Source: an uncultured Burkholderiales bacterium
GTDB lineage: Bacteria; Pseudomonadota; Gammaproteobacteria; Burkholderiales; Burkholderiaceae_E
Assembly (NCBI GenBank): GCA_903831925.1
Contig: CAIKZV010000316.1
Coordinates: 1-14,960, forward strand
Length of the DNA stretch: 14,960 nucleotides
Reading direction: 5' to 3'
Shown here: positions 1 to 5,761 of the stretch, one piece after another
How positions within the stretch are numbered: position 1 is the first letter of the stretch
Layout of the letters: the number at the start of each line of letters is the position of its first letter
Position numbers and translations under genes: made by a program
Notes under the pieces: model-generated
The model's database searches: none
The model's input: only the letters and a program-made list of their open reading frames with translations
What the model was told of the DNA's origin: nothing

Positions 1-1123
1 CCAACTGTCGCAAGGCCGGGATACGTTCGAGCAGCCGCTCGGGGTTGCCATAGAGGCGCAGGACGGCGGCGAGCGCGGCCAGAGTGAGCTTGTCGCAGCG
101 CATCGCCCGCTTGAGCGGATTGCGGCGGATCCGGTCGATCAGGTCGGTGCGCCCGACCAGCATGCCGGCCTGCGGCCCGCCGAGCAGCTTGTCGCCGCTG
201 AAGGTGACCAGGTCGGCACCGTTGGCCAGCGCCTGCTCGGGCGTCGGTTCGGCGGGCAGGCCGAAGCGGGTGAGGTCGGTGAGCGTGCCGCTGCCCAGAT
301 CGATCACGAAGGGAATGTCGTGCGATCGGGCCAGCGCAGCGAGCTCGCGCTCATCGGGCTCGGCGGTGAAGCCCTCGATGCGGTAGTTGCTGGCATGCAC
401 TTTCATGATCAGTGCGGTCTGCGGCCCGATGGCCTCGGCGAAGTCACGCAGATGGGTGCGGTTGGTGGTGCCGACCTCGCGCAGTCGACAGCCGGCCCGC
501 GACATGATGTCGGGCAGGCGAAACGACCCGCCGAGTTCGATCAGTTCACCGCGGGAAACAATGACTTCCTTGCGCAGCGCCAGGGCATTGAGCAGCAGCA
601 CCACTGCGGCCGCATTGTTGTTGACCACCGCAGCCGCCGGTGCACTGGTCAGGCGACACAGCCACTGGGCGACATGGTCGTCGCGCTCGCCGCGCCGACC
701 GGTCGCCAGATCGAACTCGAGGTTCGAGGCGCCGCTTGCCACCCGCGTGATCGCCTCAAGTGCCTCCGGTGGCAGGGGCGCGCGACCGAGATTGGTATGC
801 AGCACGGTGCCGGTCAGGTTGAGGACCGGCCGCAGCGAATCGGCGATCAGGGCCTGCAGTCGACCGGTGATCGCATCGACGAGATCGATCGCCCGGTCGG
901 CATCGGGCGTCGCGAGTTGCGGGCGGCTTGCGGCAAGCACTTCGCGCACGACCGACAGGACCATGCTTCGGCCGTGTGCCGCGATCAGTGCGGCGATCTC
1001 GGGCCGGCTCATCAGCCGGTCGACCGAGGGCAGCGCGGCGCGGGCATCGCGCGGGGCGCTGGAGACCGGCGTCGTCTCCGGCGGCAAATCGACCGTCTGA
1101 TCGATGGGTGTGTCGCCCTTCAC
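1..1123 (-). CDS. selA: L-seryl-tRNA(Sec) selenium transferase SelA, 3' part beyond left edge
   Basis: SelA is a cytosolic PLP enzyme that converts Ser-tRNA(Sec) to Sec-tRNA(Sec) using selenophosphate. Reading the minus strand from GTG at 1123 gives an unbroken frame to the left edge (about 374 codons; the family is usually about 460-470 residues, so the C-terminus is missing). Family motifs appear in order: LPSVDRLM near the start, LNLTGTVLHTNLGRAPL, a VNNNAAAV stretch, VSRGELIELGG, REVGTTNRTH, KVHASNYRI, and FSGDKLLGGPQAG, in which Lys312 should bind PLP. The GTG start is chosen because GGGAGGG lies 7 nt upstream and no ATG lies between there and the preceding gene. The N-terminus carries roughly 27 extra residues before the conserved core compared with E. 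coli SelA. It follows the selenoprotein gene by 33 nt on the same strand; selB would be expected just beyond the left edge (inference). Confidence 0.96.
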   Translation of the reverse strand, partial: MKGDTPIDQTVDLPPETTPVSSAPRDARAALPSVDRLMSRPEIAALIAAHGRSMVLSVVREVLAASRPQLATPDADRAIDLVDAITGRLQALIADSLRPVLNLTGTVLHTNLGRAPLPPEALEAITRVASGASNLEFDLATGRRGERDDHVAQWLCRLTSAPAAAVVNNNAAAVVLLLNALALRKEVIVSRGELIELGGSFRLPDIMSRAGCRLREVGTTNRTHLRDFAEAIGPQTALIMKVHASNYRIEGFTAEPDERELAALARSHDIPFVIDLGSGTLTDLTRFGLPAEPTPEQALANGADLVTFSGDKLLGGPQAGMLVGRTDLIDRIRRNPLKRAMRCDKLTLAALAAVLRLYGNPERLLERIPALRQL

Positions 1124-1130
1124 GCGCCCA

Positions 1131-1137
1131 CCCTCCC
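1131..1137 (-). promoter_or_regulatory. Ribosome binding site of selA
   Basis: The minus strand reads GGGAGGG here, 7 nt before GTG at 1123. It is a strong Shine-Dalgarno-like match and decides the GTG start of selA, since no ATG fits between the preceding stop codon and the conserved N-terminus. Confidence 0.65.
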
Positions 1138-1156
1138 GGGTCGGCGCGCGATCGGC

Positions 1157-1681
1157 TCAGCTGCCGCTGATCGCGCGGATGATCCGATCGACCGCCGAGT
1201 CGGCAAGCGCGCGCAGCTCGGCGTCGCTGCGATCCTGGATCGGATGCTGCACGAACACCATGGCCGGATCGAAACCCAGCGAGCGCGACTGCATCTGCGC
1301 GGCGAGAACGAATTCTGTTGACGCAACCCCGACTCCCGGAATGCCGCGACCTTCGAGATCCGCAATGTCATGCATACAGCACGACGTGCAGGAGCCTCAG
1401 TCGGCCAGCCCTTCGACGACCAGATCGCATTCGGCCGCGATGGTCTGGGTGAGTGAAGTCGGCGCCGGACGCGTGAAGGTCGGCTTGCGATAGCGTTTGA
1501 CCGCGACACCGCGTGCCTGCAGCAGCTCATCGACACGATCGAGGAACACGTTGCCGCGGGCCTTTGAAATATCGAGGATGCCGACGGTCAGGCCGTCGAG
1601 GGCTGCCGGTCTTGCCAGCAGCGTTCGCGCCGCGGGCGAGCGCTCGGCGGTCGGGTCGAGCAGGATGCCTGGATCATTCAT
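1157..1681 (-). CDS. UGSC-family selenoprotein, 174 aa with Sec95 encoded by in-frame TGA
   Basis: Two short minus-strand ORFs (1681-1397 and 1375-1157) lie in the same frame and are separated by a single TGA at 1399-1397. Read as selenocysteine, the junction is GLAD-U-GSCTSCCMHDIADLE, which carries the UGSC motif that names this family of selenoproteins and Cys homologues. Further family-like segments lie on both sides: an N-terminal GLTVGILDISKARGNVFLDR stretch, and a C-terminal GIPGVGVASTEF followed by VQHPIQD. The Sec and Cys98 form a UxxC pair like a redox CxxC, and Cys101 and Cys102 follow. The true stop is also TGA (1159-1157). The ATG at 1681 overlaps the upstream stop (ATGA) and has AGGAG 8 nt upstream. 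No signal peptide is seen, so it is probably cytosolic. The presence of selA directly downstream and a SECIS-like hairpin supports Sec insertion. The biochemical function of the family is, to my knowledge, not established; a thiol or selenol redox role is inference. Confidence 0.93.
1367..1385 (-). promoter_or_regulatory. Candidate bacterial SECIS hairpin
   Basis: After the TGA and 11 nt, the minus strand reads GTCGTGC-TGTAT-GCATGAC. The two 7-nt arms pair completely (one G-U pair), leaving a 5-nt loop, UGUAU, with G at loop position 2. The loop starts 18 nt after the TGA. A short stem with a guanine early in a small apical loop at this distance is the known general form of bacterial SECIS elements bound by SelB. 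The hairpin lies inside the coding region, as is normal in bacteria. Confidence 0.82.
1397..1399 (-). other. Selenocysteine (TGA) codon, residue 95
   Basis: TGA in frame within the UGSC selenoprotein. Coding sense continues unchanged on both sides, the next codons read Gly-Ser-Cys, and a hairpin follows at the spacing expected for a bacterial SECIS. selA lies directly downstream. All of this is visible in the sequence; recoding itself is inferred from the family. Confidence 0.92.
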
Positions 1682-3147
1682 GCAGTGATCTCCTGGGTGA
1701 CAGGGGTTGAGCCGACCGCGCCGGAGGCGGCCCAGCCGGCGACAACCGCCGAGAAAAGACCGGCTGTGCCGCCGGCCCGGACGATGAGGATGCCGCCGGG
1801 GCGAAACGTTGACACCGTGCTGCCGGCCATCGACGGCGGCAGGCCTTCGGTGATGCCGCCCGCGCCCATCACCATGTCGTCGGCGGGCAGCTTGAGCAGA
1901 TCGACCAATTCCTGGAGCAGACGGGCCTTTGACCAGCCGGCATCGATGAAGACCCGGGCGTGTTCGGGCGAGACGATCAGCAGGGCATCGCCCGCCATCG
2001 CCAGCTTCGGATGATCGACCACCCGCATGCAGGCAGCGAAGCTTCGTGCGAGCGATTCGGGGGTACGCGACTTCTGGTCGACAATGCCCTGCACGCCCTC
2101 ACCGGCAAAGAGCGTCACGGTAGACGTGCCGGGTGCGAAGCCACGCTCGACCGACAGCGGCGACCAGGCACTGTCTTCGGCTTCGGCAAAACAGAAGGTG
2201 TATTTGCCGGGGGTGCCGAGCGCCGATCGATCGATTTCGCCGGGTCGCCCGCCACCCACATTGCGGATGACCAGCTGCAGGGCGCGCCCGATGCTGGCAT
2301 TGGCGCGATTGCCCTGGCCAAGGGCGTTGGTGCCCGAGTTCATGCCGATCGCACGGCTGACCGGCCCGTTGGCGATCACCACCGGCCCGCAGAACATCGT
2401 GGTGCACAGAATGCCGTGCATGCCGAACTCGTCGATCAGAGCGGCTTCGACTGCGGCCAGCACGATCGGCATGTATTCGGGTTTGCAGCCGGCCATGACC
2501 GCATTGATCGCCACTTTCTCAACCGTGCAGGGTGCGAGATCGGGCGGGATGCTGCCGAGGATTTCGTCGGGTGAGCGCGTCGTGCCGGCAAGCATGCGCA
2601 GCACGCGTTCGGGGGTCGGAGGCACCACCGGCAGGCCATCGGTCCAGCCGCGATCGAAACACGCTTCGAGCGGGTCTTCGGCGTCGCCGAGCGCCACCTG
2701 ACGCGAATGAAAGCGCGCCTTGCCGAATCGGATCGCCAGACGTTCGGCGACGCCGGGCTCCAGCGTCAGCGAACCGCAACCCGGGCGCAGCGCCGGCAGA
2801 TCGGTGCCGAGCCCGTCGATGCCGCTGACCCGTTGCCAGTCGGCGCGATCCCATCCATAGGTTCGGGCGACTTCCCTGCCGCCTTCGACACGAATGAGCG
2901 TCGGGACGATCTCGACATCGAGTCGATAGGAGTGTTCGAGACTCTCGTCATGCACGCGGCCGGCAATGCCCGCGCCGTAGTCTGGGTCATCCTGGCTGAA
3001 CAGCCGGAATGCGGGCGAGCCGGCTGCGAGCCGATGCAGCAGCGGCTCGACCAGCACGCAGGTCGGGCATTCCCGTTTGGCGACGACGATCAGGCCGTCG
3101 GTCATGGCGCCGAAGGGATCGCTGGTCTGAATCGATGGGGTGCTCAT
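1678..3147 (-). CDS. Thioredoxin-domain fusion protein with UGSC-associated C-terminal domain
   Basis: 489 aa. The N-terminal part looks like a thioredoxin fold: a short strand, then a CPTC active-site motif at residues 27-30 and a probable cis-proline at Pro82 (EIVPTLIRV). From about residue 160 a second domain of over 300 residues begins with GWTDGLPVVPPTPERV. It contains conserved-looking stretches such as NAVMAGCKPEYMPIV, MFCGPVVIANGP and GMNSGTNALGQGNRAN, and ends with a Gly/Ala-rich segment. I do not recognise an enzymatic function for this domain; I recall similar sequences near UGSC proteins, but that needs a search. No signal peptide is apparent. The frame is open to a TTG at 3186, but ATG at 3147 has GAGGA 7 nt upstream and is preferred. 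Its stop overlaps the selenoprotein start by 4 nt, so the two are very likely cotranslated, and the CPTC site could serve the Sec protein as a reductant (inference). Confidence 0.85.
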   Translation of the reverse strand: MSTPSIQTSDPFGAMTDGLIVVAKRECPTCVLVEPLLHRLAAGSPAFRLFSQDDPDYGAGIAGRVHDESLEHSYRLDVEIVPTLIRVEGGREVARTYGWDRADWQRVSGIDGLGTDLPALRPGCGSLTLEPGVAERLAIRFGKARFHSRQVALGDAEDPLEACFDRGWTDGLPVVPPTPERVLRMLAGTTRSPDEILGSIPPDLAPCTVEKVAINAVMAGCKPEYMPIVLAAVEAALIDEFGMHGILCTTMFCGPVVIANGPVSRAIGMNSGTNALGQGNRANASIGRALQLVIRNVGGGRPGEIDRSALGTPGKYTFCFAEAEDSAWSPLSVERGFAPGTSTVTLFAGEGVQGIVDQKSRTPESLARSFAACMRVVDHPKLAMAGDALLIVSPEHARVFIDAGWSKARLLQELVDLLKLPADDMVMGAGGITEGLPPSMAGSTVSTFRPGGILIVRAGGTAGLFSAVVAGWAASGAVGSTPVTQEITA

Positions 3148-3169
3148 TGGCGCGTCCTCGAGTCCTGCA

Positions 3170-3198
3170 TTGCCGTGTGTCTCCAAACCGAGTGTAAC
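3170..3198 (+). promoter_or_regulatory. Weak promoter candidate for the NTF2-like gene
   Basis: TTGCCG (3170-3175) and TGTAAC (3193-3198) are separated by 17 nt and each match four of six bases of the sigma70 boxes. They lie about 78 nt before the start of the plus-strand gene, inside the 128-nt divergent gap (3148-3275) shared with the selenoprotein operon. I could not find a convincing promoter for the minus-strand operon in the same gap. The assignment is tentative. Confidence 0.25.
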
Positions 3199-3275
3199 CT
3201 GTCCTCTATCTGCAGGATTTTGCCCGGTTGGCGGCTCAGCGCCGGGATGCGACGCCCTTCAAACGGAGACAGATC

Positions 3276-3653
3276 ATGAGCATTGCCGAGCGCACCGCCA
3301 TCGAGGCGACCATCCAGACCTATTTCGACGGCCTCTACGAGGGCGATGCCGACAAACTCGGCAGCATCTTTCATGAAGCCAGTGCCCTGACCTGGGAACA
3401 GGACGGCAAGATCATGGTCATGTCCCGTGACGCCTGGCTGCAGGTGGTCCGCGGCCGGCCGTCGTCAAAGGCGAATGATCTGGCTCGCGACGATGCCATC
3501 CTGATGATCGACCAGTCGGGCCCGACCACCGCCTTCGTCAAGGTGAAGTGCCAGATCCCGCCGCGCTATTTCACCGATTATCTCAACCTGATCAAGGCCG
3601 AGGGGCGTTGGCAGATCGTGCAGAAGGTGTATGCCTTCGAGGTCAGAGGCTAG
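3276..3653 (+). CDS. Small NTF2-like (putative lumazine-binding-type) protein
   Basis: 125 aa, with an alpha+beta cone-fold pattern typical of SnoaL/NTF2-like proteins. It opens with ERTAIEATIQTYFDGLYEGDADKL, a helix pair that begins this superfamily. GSIFHEAS then follows, later strands include TTAFVKVKCQIP, and it ends with a RWQIVQKVYAF strand, as in the putative lumazine-binding group (Lumazine_bd_2). Such proteins bind or convert small ligands, but no catalytic residues can be assigned here. The ATG at 3276 is chosen over the upstream ATG at 3228 because CGGAGA lies 6 nt before it and the conserved region begins right after. It is monocistronic and divergent from the selenoprotein operon; any functional link to that operon is speculation. 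Confidence 0.8.
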   Translation: MSIAERTAIEATIQTYFDGLYEGDADKLGSIFHEASALTWEQDGKIMVMSRDAWLQVVRGRPSSKANDLARDDAILMIDQSGPTTAFVKVKCQIPPRYFTDYLNLIKAEGRWQIVQKVYAFEVRG

Positions 3654-3672
3654 CCTCGCCGGCCGGCCAGGC
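3653..3672. terminator. GC-rich hairpin just after the NTF2-like gene
   Basis: A 20-nt inverted repeat, GCCTCGCC-GGCC-GGCCAGGC, with one mismatch, starts on the last base of the TAG stop. It could act as a terminator stem, but no T-run follows, so a Rho-independent terminator is not proven. The remainder of the gap to 3758 holds only the marR control region. Confidence 0.35.
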
Positions 3673-3723
3673 GCGCGTCCGGTTCAGCGAAACGGTGCGG
3701 GTCAGGTCTGCTTCGAGCCAGCC

Positions 3724-3757
3724 TTGCTGCAACATGGTTGACGTGGCAATATTTGCC
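3724..3757 (+). promoter_or_regulatory. Candidate promoter and MarR operator before marR
   Basis: GGCAA-TAT-TTGCC at 3745-3757 is a perfect 13-nt palindrome ending one base before the marR ATG. It overlaps a possible -10 box (CAATAT, 3747-3752) that lies 17 nt after TTGCTG (3724-3729). With that pair, transcription would start at or near the A of the ATG at 3759, giving a leaderless message, and no Shine-Dalgarno is seen before this ATG. A TTGACG at 3738-3743 is an alternative -35 box but has no good -10. MarR proteins commonly repress their own operon from such palindromes. The palindrome is visible; its function is inferred. Confidence 0.4.
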
Positions 3758-3758
3758 T

Positions 3759-4259
3759 ATGCAAGCAAAAAAGATCCGATTTTACGGCAGCAACCGTGAT
3801 CAGATTGTCGAGAGTGTCGGCTACAAGCTGCTGCAACTGGCGCTGGCAATGCGTCGTGAAACCGCCTCGAGACTGTTGTCGCTCGGGCTGACCGAAGCCC
3901 AGTGGCGCCCGCTCTGGATGCTCAAGGCCGGGCGCGCCGACACCGCACAGGTTCTGGCGCGATTGCTGGGTGTCGATGCCGGCGCCATGACTCGGATGCT
4001 TGACCGGCTTGAGGCCAAGGGCCTGATCGAACGCGTTCGCAGTCTCACCGATCGGCGTGTCACGCAACTGCGCCTGACCGCCAGCGGTGAGGCGGCAACC
4101 GAAGGCATCCCTGAGGTGGTCGCAGGGGTCAACAACGACTATCTCCTCGGTTTCACCCGAGATGAGTTCGAGCAGCTCAACAGCCTGCTGGCGCGCATGC
4201 GGGCCAATGGCCAGGCCCTGGAGCCACTCGAGGGCGATGAGCCGCAGGCAGATCTGTGA
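3759..4259 (+). CDS. MarR-family transcriptional regulator of the efflux operon
   Basis: 166 aa. A winged helix-turn-helix spans about residues 45-110: TEAQWRPLWMLKAG, then the recognition-helix region LLGVDAGAMTRMLDRLEAKGLI, then the wing SLTDRRVTQLRLTASG with the DRR signature of MarR proteins. Flanking helices form the usual dimer interface. The ATG at 3759 is preferred to an in-frame TTG at 3738, which lies inside the candidate operator region. Its stop overlaps the next gene, so it is the first gene of the exporter operon. By analogy with EmrR/MprA it probably represses the operon and is released by small aromatic or uncoupler-like ligands. The ligand is unknown. Confidence 0.92.
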   Translation: MQAKKIRFYGSNRDQIVESVGYKLLQLALAMRRETASRLLSLGLTEAQWRPLWMLKAGRADTAQVLARLLGVDAGAMTRMLDRLEAKGLIERVRSLTDRRVTQLRLTASGEAATEGIPEVVAGVNNDYLLGFTRDEFEQLNSLLARMRANGQALEPLEGDEPQADL

Positions 4260-5761
4260 TGCCGCAATCGCGCAATCGCAAGCAGTTGCCGGTGTCGCCT
4301 GGCTGGTTCGAGGGTGCTGGCGCGGGGCGCGGCCGACTGGGGCTGGTCATCATCACCCTGGGTCTGTGGCTGTCTGCCTGTGTCTCACAGGGCGATTCGA
4401 CGCAGCGGCTTGCCCTGCTTGAGGCAGACGCGGTCGGTGCGACCGCCTCGCCTGCCGACTGGCCGACCGCCCGATGGTGGGATGCCTGGCGCGATCCCGA
4501 ACTGTCGGCGCTGATCGACCAGGCCCTGGCCGGATCGCCATCGATCAGGCGGGTCGAGGCCCGCCTCGATCAGTCGCGATCGGCCATGCAGGCCGCGCAG
4601 GCGGCACGCCTTCCCTCGGTCGCGCTGCGGGGCGAAGCGGCCGACACGCTCTACACCCAGAACGGTTTCTTTCCGCCGCCCTATGCCGGCAACCGCTACT
4701 GGAACAGTCACCTCGAATTTGCCGCGAGCTGGGAGCTCGATCTTTTTGGCCGTCAGCGCGCGGTGCTCGATTCGGCAATCGGTCAGTCGCGTGCTGCGCA
4801 GGCCGACGCCCAGGCGGCCTCGGTGCTGCTTGCGGTCAATGTGGCCACCGGCTACATCAATCTTGCGCGGTTGCTGGAGGCTCGCGCGCTGGCTGCGGCG
4901 ACCGTCGAGCAGCGGCGCAAGATCAACCGGCTTGTGCGTGACCGCAAGGCCGCCGGCCTCGATACCGCGATCGAATTGCGCCAGTCGGAGGGCACGCTGG
5001 CGCAGGCACAGCTCGACGTTCAGGTGCTCGACGATCTGATCGCCAGGCAGCGTCATGCGCTTGCCGAATTGTGCGGACAGCGCCCCGATGCACTCGCTGC
5101 GCTCTCACCGCGCCTTAGCGCACTGCCGGGTCTGGTGCTGCCTGATTTTCTGCCCGCAGATCTGCTTGGGCGTCGAGCCGATCTGGTGGCGCAGCGATGG
5201 CGCGTCGAGTCGGCGCTGCGCGATGTCGATGCGGCACGCGCGCAGTTTTATCCGAATGTGAATCTGATGGCTTTCGTCGGGTTGGCGAGTCTGGGATACG
5301 CGAAGTTTTTCGATTCGACCTCGCTCACCTATGGCGCGGGGCCGGCCATCCATCTGCCGATTTTTGATGGCGGGCGTCTGCGTGCCAACTTGCGATCCCA
5401 GGAAGCGGGTATCGATGGCGCGATTGCCGCTTACAACGAGGCGCTGCTGCGCGCAGCGCGCGAGGTCGCCGATGAGGTCGGCTCGGCGCAGGCGCTCAAA
5501 GCGCAGTCTCGAACGCAGACCGAGGCGCTCGCTGCCGCCGAGTCTGCCTATGCGCTGGCGATGCAGCGCTTCGGCGCGGGGCTGGTCAGCTACCTGACCG
5601 TGCTGTCGGCTGAATCGGCAGTGATTGCCCAGCGCCAGGCCAGTGTGGATCTGCGCGCCCGCCAGCTCAACATCGATATTGCGCTGGTACGCGCCCTGGG
5701 CGGCGGTTTCGTCGGCGCCGGGCCTGCCTTGGACCCCACACTTTCTGCAAGCCGACCATGA
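4259..5761 (+). CDS. NodT/OprM-type outer-membrane efflux lipoprotein
   Basis: 500 aa. An unusually long basic N-region precedes a hydrophobic stretch and the lipobox LSAC, with Cys41 as the lipidated residue. The body matches RND/MFS outer-membrane channel proteins (OEP repeats twice). Typical features are PTARWWDAWRDPELSALIDQ, SPSIRRVEARLDQSRSAMQAA, ASWELDLFGRQR, LARLLEARAL, LPDFLPADLLGRRADLVAQ and a second-repeat SLTYGAGPAIHLPIFDGGRL. It forms the trimeric TolC-like exit duct for the EmrAB pair encoded next. The start may be GTG at 4256 or ATG at 4259; the latter gives the common TGATG overlap with marR and is used here. The stop overlaps the emrA start by 4 nt. Confidence 0.94.
   Translation: MPQSRNRKQLPVSPGWFEGAGAGRGRLGLVIITLGLWLSACVSQGDSTQRLALLEADAVGATASPADWPTARWWDAWRDPELSALIDQALAGSPSIRRVEARLDQSRSAMQAAQAARLPSVALRGEAADTLYTQNGFFPPPYAGNRYWNSHLEFAASWELDLFGRQRAVLDSAIGQSRAAQADAQAASVLLAVNVATGYINLARLLEARALAAATVEQRRKINRLVRDRKAAGLDTAIELRQSEGTLAQAQLDVQVLDDLIARQRHALAELCGQRPDALAALSPRLSALPGLVLPDFLPADLLGRRADLVAQRWRVESALRDVDAARAQFYPNVNLMAFVGLASLGYAKFFDSTSLTYGAGPAIHLPIFDGGRLRANLRSQEAGIDGAIAAYNEALLRAAREVADEVGSAQALKAQSRTQTEALAAAESAYALAMQRFGAGLVSYLTVLSAESAVIAQRQASVDLRARQLNIDIALVRALGGGFVGAGPALDPTLSASRP

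Noticed and set aside
320..1321. Long plus-strand ORF of 333 codons
   Set aside because: Antisense shadow of selA and the selenoprotein; Arg/Gly/Gln-rich composition without family motifs.
1157..1375. Separate 72-aa gene starting at ATG 1375
   Set aside because: It is the C-terminal part of the selenoprotein after the Sec codon, in the same frame, and its ATG lies inside the SECIS-like stem.
3148..3186. TTG start adding 13 residues to the thioredoxin fusion protein
   Set aside because: No Shine-Dalgarno is seen, while ATG at 3147 has GAGGA 7 nt upstream.
3191..3219. TACACT as -10 box for the minus-strand selenoprotein operon
   Set aside because: No -35 match lies at 16-18 nt; the box is AATCCT at 17 nt.
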